DNA of 22,190 nt from Phaeoceros laevis (GCA_049999765.1 JBNGIQ010007293.1:1-22190); one strand, 5' to 3'. Shown: positions 1-9,544, counted from the stretch's first letter. The notes: generated by a model not told the origin, from the sequence alone. Numbers and translations are program-made.

Positions 1-148
1 AAGAGACACCTGAAGAGTCACTAACTCTCGGATCTGAAGAGGCATCCTTGTTTCTTGTCTTTCCAAAAAACCCCTTTGATGATCAAGAGTTTATGCCCTT
101 TCAGATCCTCCAACAAGTCCTACAACTGTAGACACGACAGCCTCTGGG

Positions 149-1018
149 ATGGTTCTGGCTGAGCCATCCTCTCCTAGTAGCACAGCATCCACACCTAGGT
201 CCTCACATAGTTCACACAGCTCCTCTTCCTACCACCTTGATGACTTATTTGATCTTAATCAAACACAGTTTAGTCAATACACATTTGTTTCATCCATGGC
301 AAATCCACCACCTGCAAATGTCACTGTCAACAACTTTAAGTATGATTTCAAGGACAAAGACAGGTTTAGTGGCCAACACTTTGACATTTGGATGATTCGA
401 GTACGTACCATCCTACAGGAACAAGAGCTTTGGGATTATGTCACAGGAGCAACTGTAAGACCAGTAACACCTGCAACAGGTGCAACAGCTGCGAGTATAG
501 CAGATCAACATGCCTGGAAACTCAAGGATCTTCGAGCTCAAAACGTGATCCAGTCGGCATTGGACTTGAGCATGATGTCTCATGCTCGAGAGGCAACAAG
601 TTCCAAGGCAATCTGGGACTCCCTTTGCCAAGTCCATCAAAAGAAGAGTGTGACATCATTGGTTCATGCCACATGCGACTTCCATAACTGCAGGATGCGT
701 GATGGTGACACTGTCGAAAACCATGTTAGTTGCTTCCGGATGCTTCGCACCAAACTGATTACAGCTGGCACAACTGTTGATGAACTTCAAGCTGCGGTGG
801 CTCTCCTTATGTCGCTTCCAGAGAAGTACAACAGCTTTGTGAGCACTCAAAATCAGCACATTACTACTGCTCAAGCAGTAGTAGTTGCAGGGACACCTTC
901 ATCAATTACACTATCAGATATCATTGGTGCCTTGCTAAACAAGGAGGCTACTCACATTCGTGGTCGAGGCTCCTCCTCCGGCAATGCTGCACAAGCCATG
1001 TTTGTTTCTCGAGGATGA
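149..1018 (+). pseudogene. gag: copia gag (UBN2-type capsid), N-terminal part
   Basis: This encodes the nucleocapsid precursor of the copia element. The open frame begins at 149, but the likely start is the ATG at 296-298 (MANPPP), because the preceding Ser-rich residues look like translated leader and the conserved capsid fold begins about 25 residues later (RFSGQHFDIWMIRVRTIL, typical of the gag-polypeptide/UBN2 family). The Leu/Trp-rich capsid core follows, with AWKLKDLRAQNVIQSAL and a later YNSFVS segment. The frame ends at TGA 1016-1018 inside an Arg/Gly-rich linker. The same frame continues downstream into the zinc knuckle, so a CGA to TGA change, as methyl-cytosine deamination would give, is the simplest explanation. 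Confidence 0.9.
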
Positions 1019-1975
1019 GGACGACGTGCTCCAGGTGGCACTCGTCCACCTTACAAGCCTAGCGCTCCTCGCACATCATGGCCACCCTTGAAGGCAAGCA
1101 CCTCAAAGAGAGGCCCATGCACCTGGTGCAGGATTCTTGGCCACGTGGAATATGAATGCCGCAAGAAACAGAATGGCGAACCCAAAAGAGAGGCTCCGCC
1201 ATCTGCCCATGTATCCTCAAAGAAAAGCACAGGGGCTATACTCACAGTTTGCATGGTCTCCTCGTCACAAGATAGGAATGCTTGGTATCTAGATTCGGGT
1301 GCCACAACATATGTCTGCAACACTCGCACAGCCTTCACCACTCTTACACCTACTTCTAAGGGCCAGTTTGTCCTTATAGGTGATGATAGTGGGATGTGCA
1401 TAGAAGGCACTGGTTCAGTCGTCCTTCACCCTGCACAAGGTAAGACCATCACTTTGCTAGACGTCATTTACGTTCCACAGATGGCAAAGAATCTTGTCTC
1501 ACTCATGCGTCTTTCTCCTCCATTGCTTACACTCGAGATGACCATGGAGGGACTTGCCCTGCGAGAGGCTGCTGCTCCACATCAGTTACTGGCTACATGC
1601 ACTCTCAAGAACGACCTGTACCAGTTCAACCTGAAGAGCAATCCTATCCAGCAGCTGAAGGCACCAACAGCCCTGTCTGCAGTGACCACCACTCCGAATG
1701 AGACACAACTGTGGCATTGCCGCTTGGGAGATGTTCATCTGCAACGCCTTCAGACCCTGCCGGCTTCTTCCTTGTATCTGTCTCCACTTCACTTCAAGTC
1801 AGAGAAATCCATTTTCTGTGAAGCTTGTATACAAGGAAAGCATCATAAGGCTCCTCATCCAAGTCAAGATGCCACAAGAGTAACCTCCCTTCTCCAGACT
1901 GTGCACACTGACCTCTGCGGCCCTATGTCCACCAGATCTCTTGGGGGTACTCTATACTTCATGCACTTTGATTGA
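1019..1975 (+). pseudogene. copia zinc knuckle, protease and integrase N-terminus
   Basis: This continues the gag frame after the TGA. In order it shows a CCHC zinc knuckle (CTWCRILGHVEYEC, C-X2-C-X4-H-X4-C), the aspartic protease active site (WYLDSGA, around 1282-1302), the GAG-pre-integrase zinc-binding domain (WHCRLGDVHLQRL and CEACIQGKHHKA), and the start of the integrase core (HTDLCGPM, first catalytic Asp). The zinc-binding motif is usually WHRRLGH; here the second His is Asp, one base away from His, which would damage zinc binding. The frame closes at 1973-1975 because one extra C at 1964 shifts it just before the conserved LIDDWSRF segment. Confidence 0.9.
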
Positions 1976-3509
1976 TGACTGGAGTCGGTTCACTATCACT
2001 TACTTTCTCAAGCATAAAAATGAAGCATTCTCTTGCTTCCTTCTGTACCTCGCCTATGCTCAACGCTTTACAGGTCAGAAACTCAAATGTTTGCGAAGTG
2101 ACAATGGCGGTGAGTTTACCTCAGGGGAATTCACGGAGTTTTGCTCACGGGAGGGTATACTCCGGCAACTTACAGTTCCCTACGAGCATGAACAAAATCC
2201 TTCACCTGAGAACAAAAACAAAGTCACTCAGGCTGCTGCCAAGTCGATGCTATATCTGTCCCGGCTTCCTCGAAGCTTTTGGGCTGAAGCTGTTGCCACT
2301 GCTGTTTACATACAAAACCGGTTACCCACTCGTGCCTTTGCCAATGCTACACCTTTTGAAAGGTGGACTGGTGTCAAGCCTCGAGTGGACCACTTGCGCA
2401 TATGGGGCTGCCCAGCCTATGCACATACACCTGATGAGGTTAGAAGCAAGATGGATTTTAAGGCAATTAAACATCTATTCATCGGCTACACAGAAGGCAT
2501 CAAGGGCTATAAGCTGTATGACCCTTTACGTCGACGTTTTCTGCATGCCAGAAATGTTATATTTGACGAGCAGTTTCTGTTGCAAGCCTCAGCAAAGAGC
2601 AGAGATGTACCTGGTTTAGAGCGGCTATCGTCTACTGAACAGGATGTATCTTCAACAAAACTGACAACGCATGATGAGAATGTGACCACTTTTCAGCCAG
2701 CACCGACCGTCCTTGTTCAACCTGCAGATGTGTTTCTAGAAGATGAACCTAATCTCACTGCAGATGACTCAAACTCGGATGTAAGTGACCATACTCATGA
2801 GGCCCAGCAGGAGGACTATGACAATATCGATGATGACAGTCCTCCATCTCCTCCTTCTCCAGCAGCTGAGGAGAACATTGAGGAGCACACATCTGAGGAT
2901 GTGGAAGAGTTAGCTCCGGCACCAAGAAGGTCAGGAATGAGTCACACCACTGATCCAAGTCAGTGGACTCACAAACCTCTCAGCTATGAACTGGACGAAG
3001 CATTTCGACAACAACAAACTAACCTAGCTGCTAGTTCAGATAGTGCCGTACCTCACGAGTCTAACACACCTCACAGTCATGTTGCCCGAGCCTTGCTAGC
3101 AGCACAAGACCTTGGGGAACTAGCTACCTTGAAGGAGGCCTTGTCCTCTCCGGAAGGCAAGCTCTGGAAAGTTGGTATTGACTCAGAATATCAGTCTCTC
3201 ATCGATAACAATACTTGGGAGCTAGTTGACCTGCCTCCAGGGCAAAAGGCAATTACAGGAAAGTGGGTGTTTAAGAAGAAGCTTAATCCTGACGGATCTG
3301 TAGCCAAGTACAAGGCAAGATATGTCGTCCATGGGTACAAACAAGTAGAAGGGTTGGATTTCAATGAGACCTTCTCACCTGTGGTACGAACCTCATCTGT
3401 GAGAATGCTGTTTGCCTTGGCTGCTGAACATAAGCTCGACATCCAGCAGATGGATGTTAAGACCGCTTTCCTGCATGGCACAATTGATGAAGAGATGTAC
3501 ATCACGTAA
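1941..3509 (+). pseudogene. copia integrase core and reverse transcriptase N-terminus
   Basis: The frame resumes at TLIDDWSRF (about 1965). The integrase shows its second catalytic Asp in LRSDNGGEFTS and the Glu in the degraded segment NPSPENKNK, which is normally NGVAERKNR, so this patch has drifted. The C-terminal integrase region (FWAEAVATAVYIQNRLPT, RIWGCPAYAH) is followed by an acidic, Ser/Pro-rich linker (about 2730-2930) and then the reverse transcriptase: WELVDLPPGQKAITGKWVFK, YKARYVVHGY, and QQMDVKTAFLHG with the first catalytic Asp. The frame stops at TAA 3507-3509, where a Gln codon is expected before PEGY. Confidence 0.93.
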
Positions 3510-4295
3510 CCAGAGGGCTATGTCAGCAAAACTGAACCACACAAGGTTTGTAGACTTAAGAAAAGCCTATATGGCCTGAAACAGGCACCAAGGGTATGGT
3601 ACCAGAAGATTCATGCCTACCTGTTCAAGTCTGATTTCAGTCAAAGTGATGCTGATACAAATGTCTACATACTTAGAGTTGGGCAAGAGTTTGCAATCTT
3701 AGCTTTATATGTCGATGATGCCCTCATATTTGCTAACTCTCATGGCATCATGAACAAAGTCAAGTCAATCCTCACGGCTGAGTTTTCCATGACAGATCTA
3801 GGAAAATTAACATTTTTCCTAGGCATACAGATCTTGATCAGTCCTGACAAAGGTAGTATTTTCTGTCACCAAGCTCATTACATCAGACAAATGTTGGAGA
3901 GATTTATCATGACTGACTGCAAACCTGCAATCACCCCAATGGCTGTGGGAGAAAAGTACTCTACTGAGCAAAGCCCGAAAACAGAAGTAGAGAAACAAGA
4001 GATGGTCAAGAAGCCATATAGCATGCTCACGGGATGTCTTATCTGGATCAGTGGTTGGACAAGGCCGGATGTATCTCCAGCAACAAGAATCTTCTCAAGA
4101 TTCCTTGCAAATCCTGGCAATGCATACTGGACGGGCGTTAAAAGAGTTCTCCGTTACCTGAAAGGCACTCAATACATCGTCATTAGCTATAAATCACAAG
4201 GCAAGTTCCCTCTGCTTATCTACTACTCCGACTCTGACTGGGCAGGCGATGAAGACTCCTGCCAACTGCACCATGTTATTTGGAGGCATTGTTAA
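3510..4295 (+). pseudogene. copia reverse transcriptase C-terminus and RNase H start
   Basis: This is in the same frame as the preceding piece and separated from it only by the nonsense codon. It opens with PEGYV and contains CRLKKSLYGLKQAPRVWY, the polymerase box LALYVDDALIFA (YVDD catalytic pair), and MTDLGKLTFFLGIQI, all typical of copia reverse transcriptase. RNase H begins at YYSDSDWAGD (first catalytic Asp, about 4225-4254). Just after this the frame is lost, and the neighbouring frame picks up at FGGIVNWTSKKQ, so one or more bases are missing or added close to 4250. Confidence 0.92.
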
Positions 4296-4677
4296 CTGGA
4301 CGTCAAAGAAGCAAACAGTCGTAGCCCTGTCAAGCACTGAAGCGGAGTACACAGCTGCAACTGCAGCTGCTCAGGAGACTGTTTACAATCGCCTATTCAT
4401 GGCATCTGTGGGTTTCCCTCAACCTGGAGTTACTACAATATACGGTGACAACCAGTCTGCCATAGCCTTGTCCAGAAACCCGGTGCATCACTCACGGACT
4501 AGGCATATAGCTGTCAAGCAGCATAACATCAGGCAGACAGTAGCGTCAGGAGAAATTGATCTAGTCTACGTGCCTACAGAGAGGAACCTAGCAGACTTGT
4601 TCATGAAGCCACTACCAAAGGACCGTCACTCTGCTCACTGCAAGGGCTTGGAACTTGGCACTCAAGCAAGCTCTTGA
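4249..4677 (+). pseudogene. copia RNase H C-terminal part
   Basis: This completes the copia RNase H domain in a shifted frame. SSTEAEYTAATAAAQE holds the catalytic Glu and IYGDNQSAIALS the next catalytic Asp. The terminal signatures HHSRTRHIAVKQHNIR and VYVPTERNLADLFMKPLP are characteristic of plant copia elements. The apparent first Met is only where the shifted frame becomes readable, not a true start. The natural stop is TGA at 4675-4677, so the polyprotein reaches its normal end. Confidence 0.93.
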
Positions 4678-5516
4678 CACCCGCACAGCTGCATAGCACA
4701 TGCACACACCTTGCACTCGAGGGTTAGCTTTGTTACAAGCAGTGGGGGCAGATATGCACACAAGGGAATAGCTATTCTTGCTTTACTCTGTGTGTGATTA
4801 CAGGTACAACAACTACAAGCCTGCCATCTCTGCCGCCACTTCAGGGCACCTCCAAAAGGGAGCGTACCTGAACACCAGGTTACCCTCGGGATCACTGAGA
4901 GCGGATTCGAGAATCAAAGCGAGACCTGGACACGGCCACAGCTTGCAGAAGCCTTCGGCGTCACCTGAAGGCAACCTCTGGAGCCGCCGCAACTTGCATG
5001 CAAAGATCTCATCTCCTGGAGAAGACATTCCTCCCTGTCAAGTGCGTAAGACCTGCAAGCTCTTCGGGTCACCGGACACCTCTCGGCAAACCTTTTCTGC
5101 CCCCAGAGAGCAACGCATATCAACAGCTCAAGCAGGAGCAAGAGGACGAAGCTTCCATTCAAGTGAGAAAGGCCACCAACACTCAGCATAGCTGCGAGCT
5201 GTTCTGCAGACGGAGCGCATGCGAAAGCTGAGGACGGCCGGAGATTACGTCACAAGTGAGTTCACAACGGCGTGAATGCGGACTAAGTGGGGGTAACGAA
5301 AGAGGCTGCCCTAGAATAGCCCGCTCCACGGTGTTAAGTGTGTTTTAGGTTAAGCATATACGTATAAGTATGTACAGGCACGAAACGTGCCCTAACGAAG
5401 CGTCACCCGTCAACCTTCGTACAGGTTCACGGGACACGGCCTTAAAAGGCCTCACACAAACAAGTTCAATCTATCAATTCTTGCTTCTTTCCTACGCTAA
5501 GTCTGTCGGTCCTACG
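4678..5516 (+). other. copia 3' untranslated / LTR-like region
   Basis: There is no convincing coding sequence here; open frames on both strands overlap and resemble nothing. Two polypurine-tract-like runs are present: AGTGGGGG at 4741-4748 and AAGTGGGGG at 5285-5293. Either could prime plus-strand synthesis and mark the start of the 3' LTR. The first lies at the usual short distance after RNase H. After the second, TGTTAAGTG at about 5333 looks like a copia LTR start, and a TTAAAAGG box lies near 5440. The 5' LTR is not in the window, so LTR limits cannot be set by comparison. Confidence 0.5.
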
Positions 5517-6130
5517 CTAACCGCCATTGCTTATGCCACTCAAGTGGAGGTACAGGCAAGCTACTCAGACACATGCAGATTCTACCACTGCTTCTCCAGT
5601 GCCTACTTCTGTCACTCTGACTTCAGCTCAACTACTTGCAGCAACTCAAGGTATCCCACCTAATACTGACGTACCTGCTGAGCTTAATCTAGTGAGCGAG
5701 TTCTTTACCATTCTGGAGCGGCAGAACCCTACCAAGAACACTCAAAAGGATCCAGGAGCTCAGAAACATCATGAGGCAAACATGGGAGACCTTAAAAATG
5801 TGTACACAAGGGTCATCAGGTTGGTGGAGGTGACCGGTAACACCACTCTTCAGGGTGTAGCTTAAAATTTCTTAAGGGCGTTGAAGGGTGATACAGAGTT
5901 ATACGCCAAGGTCTTGACAAGGACCATATTTTTCTTGATTTGGAAGATGCTTACACTTGCTAAGATGTGAATATCGCAGCTGAAAGGTACGAAATGGCAA
6001 AGACACACTTTGAAGCATACAAGGACAAGGTCAAGTCCTCCAAGAGGGAGTCTAGTCCGAGCAAGTCTTGAGGTGGTGTTAAGGCTTTACGTGTCCTGGT
6101 AAAGGGCCATTTCTCTGGGTGTGTGCTTGG
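5517..6130 (+). pseudogene. decayed gypsy-type gag fragment
   Basis: The translation matches the better-preserved minus-strand gag at 14987-16366 segment by segment, in more than one frame. TAIAYATQ corresponds to AAIGAATQ; VTLTSAQLLAATQGIPP to VLTPAELVAATQGTPP; FFTILERQNPTKNT to FFTILQREFPTKNT; VYTRVIRLVEVTG to LYTRVCRLIQDTG; and, past a stop near 5863, FLRALKGDTELYAKV to FLRALKSHPELYAKI, then AAERYEMAKTHFEAY to AAEWYEMANAHFDAH. The alignment seems to fade at VKALRVLVKGHFSGC, just before the first zinc knuckle. Several frameshifts and stops mark it as an old, dead remnant. Capsid-type role is inferred from the relative. Confidence 0.8.
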
Positions 6131-6570
6131 TGGAGGGTTAGGTGCTAGCTATTTGACATATGTGTGTGTTAACCTTGTACTTGGTGCTAGCTACTAGCCA
6201 CAAAGGCTAGGTGCTAGGACGGTTGGTGTGCACGTGTGTGAGGAGGGTGGAGGAGCATTGCAAGGGAGGATTCGACTCAACGTGGTGGCAGGAGACTTTG
6301 TTAGGTTTCCTTGGAGATCTGAATACGGTTGGTGACATCAACTAAAGGCAGGTTTTTTATCTGCACACCCTTCCTAACTGTCTGAACTGACCTCAAAATT
6401 CTGCCTTGCCAAGAATATGGGCTTGGTGTCTTCCTCGAACTGCTCTTCTTGTGTCTCCTCTATGTCTCTACCATTGTTGCTAGAAACCAGGTTGGGTCAT
6501 TCCTTACTACAGTCCTATCTCGCAGCCCATAGGTGTAAGGCCTGCCATTCATGCCTTACAGCACAAAAAG
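6131..6570. other. intergenic, no gene seen
   Basis: I find no convincing gene on either strand. The stretch is GT-rich in its first half and repeats a short word: GGTGCTAGCTA occurs near 6141 and 6183, with a partial copy (AGGTGCTAGG) near 6209. Confidence 0.5.
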
Positions 6571-7115
6571 TTAGAGCTCCAAACACGGGGACCCGGGGAC
6601 TCGGGAGGCCACAACACCTTGTGCATTGTCATAGTTCAAATAATTGGCGATGGCCTTTGGACTGGCATACTGCTCTAACTTTCTTTCAATTAACTTCTTC
6701 TGTCTTGCATCTACTGGTTTTGGTTTTGGCTTCTTGTGATACTTCAAGCTCTCTGATGCTGGTTTTGGGTGCACTCCACGACTGCATTCATGCAGTCTGC
6801 TAGTGTTAACCGGAGAAAGTATTCGTGTTCGTGATCATGTGTACCCTGTTTGACTCAGCGCGACATCATTCGTTACTGGACTTTGCAGTGGACCTTGGTT
6901 GTCCCTTAGAGGTGTGTTAACATTCTCCGAAGGTGCTGCTGGTGTCTCACTTCCACCACTGTGTGCAACATTGAACCGGCGCAATATATCTGCTCTCATA
7001 CTCACGCCCTCATCGTGGGATGGTAGTCTGCTGTGGGTCTTCCGCCTCCCAACCACGGAGTCTTCACCCATGCTCTCATATATAATCCCAAAAAAACCGA
7101 GCAGTCGGCTCCTAG

Positions 7116-7241
7116 GTACCGGACATCAGGTACCACTCACATGTACCGGACATCCGATACCTGTCATATGTACCGGACATCCGGTACCTCTCATATGTTC
7201 CGCAAGATACCCGGTACTCCCGGGTACCGGATGTCCAGCAC
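7116..7241. repeat. 27-bp tandem array of CCGGACATCCGG palindromes
   Basis: Three 27-bp units start at 7116, 7143 and 7170. Each begins with a palindrome of the form GTACCGGACATCCGGTAC (perfect 8-bp arms around CA in the 7170 unit) followed by a spacer ending in CAT/CATAT. A degraded unit follows at 7197, and another palindrome copy (GTACCGGATGTCCAGCAC) lies at 7224-7241. The same core word recurs in the inserted element at 9.1-13.9 kb and, as far as I can see, nowhere else in the window. Confidence 0.85.
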
Positions 7242-7323
7242 GACTGCCGTGCGACATTCCGCTATCTTGCATTGCAAGAGGTTGCGACATGCCTGGCGTG
7301 TTGGGAACTGCAATTTCGGGAGA

Positions 7324-7479
7324 AGTGGGGGTGCTTGATAGCACAAATGCAGGAGCAGCAGCCATATCAACACTTTTTTGAACTTGCAGAGTTTCATCTG
7401 CTAGTATTGTGGCCACTTCTTTTTCATCAGCAGTGGGGGTGCCTGACAGCACAAATGCAAGTGCAACAGCCATATCAAC
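7324..7479. repeat. 108-bp-spaced direct repeat
   Basis: A 48-bp block beginning AGTGGGGGTGC is found at 7324-7371 and again at 7432-7479 with a few substitutions. The 108-bp spacing equals 36 codons, so it is in register with the minus-strand frame that covers it. Confidence 0.8.
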
Positions 7480-7942
7480 TTCTTCAAGTTCTGGTGTTCG
7501 AACTGCTACTTGGGGTGAGATCACAGTCCTAGCAAGATTGACTCCACCTCCTAAGGTTCTAAAACCTTCCCGCATCCAACCTGTGGCCACACACAATGAC
7601 GGACATAGCTTAGTAAAATGCGAGTGCATCAATGAGGCAATGTTATAAACAACCTGCATTTGTGATAGGCAGCAGAACTTACAAGTCCTCTCCAGGTTTG
7701 ATATCCCTGCAGGTGCACTGGCACTAGTGGTAACAGCTGTTCGGCGGAGGTGGTGCCCTCCTCTTGCAGTGTTAGCAGTTGCAGAGTGCAACTATTGTCT
7801 ATGTCTTCGAGCAGTAACCTCAAATGCAGGAAGAGGCCTGCGCAGGTCAATTGCGGACGCCGCAGTTTCCGGCAAGTTCATAGCAAATAGTCCACAAAGT
7901 GCTGGGCTGTAAGTGGGGCACATTGCCAACGATCGTGCAGCA

Positions 7943-8165
7943 CTTCTTCCCAAACCGTCACCGGGCTCTCCACGCCCTATGCCAGAGCTGGAGGCCATGC
8001 CTTGTCCCGAACCGTCCCCTCGCTCTCCTGGTCTCATTGCAGAGCTGGAGGCAAAGCCTCTTCCCAAATCGTCGCCGCTCTCTCATGGACGCATTGCAAA
8101 GATGCAGGAAAAGCCTCTTCACGGGCTGTCGCCGGGCACGCCTACAGGCATAGGCAAAAACTTTG
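7943..8165. repeat. 57-bp minisatellite, about 3.5 copies
   Basis: Units start at 7943, 8000, 8057 and (partial, diverged) 8114. Each begins with a CCTCTTCCCAAACCGTC-like word and ends with CAGAGCTGGAGGCAAAG or a variant. The period is 19 codons, and both strands stay open across it. The plus strand reads Pro/Ser/Leu-rich (PELEAMPCPEPSPRSPG) and the minus strand Gly/Ser/Arg-rich; I cannot say that either is translated. Confidence 0.8.
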
Positions 8166-8289
8166 AGGACTTAGCAAACTCGGTGACACCGCCATCCCCC
8201 ATTACAGCTAGAGCACATTGCGCCCGGAAAAAAAAACAGCTCTGAGTATGATAAACGTTGGCAAAGTGTGGCTGCATTTGCAGTAAGCC

Positions 8290-8693
8290 TTATTCAGTCT
8301 CTATGAGCTCCGGCTTCTCTCTAGAAACCATCAGCTTCTCTCTCTTGATTTTTGCCATGGCTATGGCTGCCATCTAGGGTTTTCGTGCGCCGCCGCTTGT
8401 TTTGCTGCCTTACCGTGGTTCGATCGGCTTGAAACCACGTCCATTGTGATTGCCTCGTCAAGGCAATTCTGGGAGTGCAAGAAACTGCCCGTTTTGGTGC
8501 TCTTTTGATTGTGTTTGCTGTCTTTTTTCATCCAAGTGGGATTCTGCTTTGTTCTTTGCTGTTTTCAGGCTTTAGGCTTGCGTCATTTCCACTGTCGATC
8601 ACCTTGTGCCTGTGTGCATTGGATTTGCCTTGCTCTGCTCTTTCACCCTCCCCCCTGCAAAGCTAGATTTCATTTCTTTCTCGCTTTTTTCTA
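8290..8693 (+). promoter_or_regulatory. plant 5' leader and intron-like stretch ahead of a PPR exon
   Basis: The stretch starts with pyrimidine-rich leader-like sequence (CTTCTCTCTAGAAACC). It has ATGGCTATGGCTGCC in good start context at 8357, which stops after six codons, and the plant telo-box-like word TAGGGTTTT at 8375-8383, common in 5' leaders of highly expressed plant genes. It then becomes T-rich and ends in a strong acceptor-like tract, TTTCTCGCTTTTTTCTAG, directly before the PPR sequence AAGGGCAGGGAGCTGCACTC. It could be a captured leader plus intron fused to PPR repeats. The assignment is inferred from composition alone. Confidence 0.35.
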
Positions 8694-9135
8694 GAAGGGC
8701 AGGGAGCTGCACTCAAAGATTGACAAAAGAGGTCTGCTGGATGATGTAGTGGTGGGCAACTGCCTGGTCGCCATGTATGCAAAATGTGGTGAGCTAGGAG
8801 ATGCGCGCCAAGTTTTTGACAGCATGGGCACAAAGAATGTGTTCACATGGAATGCCCTGATTGCTGGGTATGCGCAGCAAGGACTCTGCCAAGAGGCGCT
8901 TGTTGTGTATGGACAGATGGAGGAGGCGGGCCCCATTTTGGTTGACCGTGTTACTTTTGCTTGCCTTTTGAAGGCGTGTGCAAGCATTGGTGCCACACAG
9001 CAGGGCAGAGAGCTGCACACAAAGATTGTCACGCACAGCAAGGACTAGGCCAAGAGGTATGCTGGATGACGTAGTGGTGACCACCTGCCTGGTGGACATG
9101 TATGCAAAATGTGGCGAGCTGGAAGATGCACGCCA
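8694..9135 (+). pseudogene. PLS-type PPR repeats, 5' part (split by insertion)
   Basis: PPR proteins bind organellar RNA one base per repeat; PLS types mostly specify C-to-U editing sites. This piece reads KGRELHSKIDKRGLLDD, VGNCLVAMYAKCGELGDARQ, VFDSMGTKNVFTWNALIAGY, AQQGLCQEALVVYGQMEEAG and VTFACLLKACASIG: one P-L-S cycle of about 101 residues, then the next begins (GRELHTKIVT). There the frame is broken by a 19-base insertion at about 9034-9052 (stop TAG at 9046-9048). The reading resumes as RGMLDDVVVTTCLVDMYAKCGELEDARQ and is cut at 9135 by the inserted element. The tract continues at 13902. No DYW or E domain and no targeting peptide are seen. Confidence 0.85.
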
Positions 9136-9202
9136 AACAAGGTCTCCGATTAAATGGGTATAATCTCCACCAAACAGATACTCTTTAAAAATGTACCGGA
9201 CA
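9136..9202 (+). repeat. left terminal inverted repeat
   Basis: The first 17 bp match the right end perfectly, GGGTAT at 9156-9161 matches after a small indel, and GTACCGGACA at 9193-9202 matches the complement of 13837-13846 at nearly the same depth. The bases in between are only loosely alike, so the TIR is about 66 bp and imperfect. Confidence 0.8.
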
Positions 9203-9544
9203 ACCGCGTCCGCCCTAAAAAAAGTGCAAATTTCACGGTGACGCATGGAATGTTACATTTTTTTGTGATTTTTGGCTACATACTGTTTTTGAGAAGTACT
9301 GTTTTGGTGTTCTTTACATTGCATTGCCCTTTTTTTTTAAAGATTTTTTGACATTGTTGTTTATCAAAAAAGCTGTTTTTGTGCAATTTATGTGTTCTTT
9401 GTGCACCGGATGTCCGGCACACTGCACCGGATGTCCGGCACACTGCACCGGATGTCTGGCACACTGCACCGGATGTCCAGCACATTTTTCGCGGCAGACT
9501 GCGTACCGAGTGTTTTCAATTGCATTTCGTATTTAGCCCTTCTT
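9203..9544. other. AT-rich subterminal region with 21-bp array
   Basis: There is no gene. The sequence is T-rich with homopolymer runs (9260-9380). At 9403-9484 lies a four-copy, 21-bp tandem array with units at 9403, 9424, 9445 and 9466. Each unit is built on GCACCGGATGTCCGGCAC, with single substitutions in copies 3 and 4. The core CCGGA-TG-TCCGG is the reverse-orientation form of the palindrome found at 7.1 kb and elsewhere in this element. Confidence 0.8.

Larger units (their letters stand above)
1..4677 (+). mobile_element. Ty1/copia retrotransposon, near-complete internal region, inactivated
   Basis: The domain order gag, zinc knuckle, protease, GAG-pre-integrase, integrase, reverse transcriptase and RNase H is that of Ty1/copia (Pseudoviridae-like) elements. 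It normally makes a single gag-pol polyprotein for cytoplasmic reverse transcription and nuclear integration. Four lesions split the frame here: TGA at 1016-1018, one extra base at 1964, TAA at 3507-3509, and an indel near 4250. Between lesions the protein is well conserved, so the copy is fairly young. Positions 1-148 look like untranslated leader; I find no tRNA-Met-type primer binding site in them, so the 5' LTR, if present, lies outside the window. Confidence 0.93.
6571..8067 (-). pseudogene. unrecognised long minus-strand frame with three stops
   Basis: One minus-strand frame stays open from 8067 down to 6571 except for TAG at 7792-7794, TGA at 7126-7128 and TGA at 6835-6837. No family is recognised. 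The upstream part is Gly/Ser/Arg-rich (GERGDGSGQGMASSSG) and coincides with a 57-bp DNA repeat. The middle contains a 36-residue repeat beginning near VDMAVALAF/VDMAAAPAF. Then comes a 9-residue repeat (GTGCPVHM) encoded by the 27-bp palindrome array. The last part is Lys-rich (KYHKKPKPKPVDARQKK). Repeat lengths divisible by three suggest past coding selection, but repetitive DNA can also keep a frame open by chance. It could be a decayed mobile-element protein or non-coding sequence. Confidence 0.3.

Noticed and set aside
149-1975. Programmed TGA readthrough between copia gag and pol
   Set aside because: Copia elements generally use one frame, the stop lies upstream of the zinc knuckle of gag itself, and three other lesions show that the copy is dead.
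4778-5231. Overlapping open frames on both strands after the copia RNase H
   Set aside because: No domain or convincing composition on either strand; the region is expected to be 3' untranslated or LTR sequence.
7116-7241. CRISPR-like array of 27-bp units
   Set aside because: It is a simple tandem repeat with no distinct spacer sequences and no associated genes.
7913-8245. Plus-strand 110-codon Pro/Ser-rich frame
   Set aside because: It is explained by the 57-bp minisatellite, which leaves both strands open; there is no independent sign of translation.
8749-9048. A complete small PPR gene
   Set aside because: It is one repeat cycle inside a longer tract, it starts mid-motif, and its stop comes from a 19-base insertion.
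9403-9484. CRISPR-like array (short repeats at regular spacing)
   Set aside because: The repeats abut with almost no unique spacers, are only four, and sit in plant DNA next to eukaryotic gene fragments.
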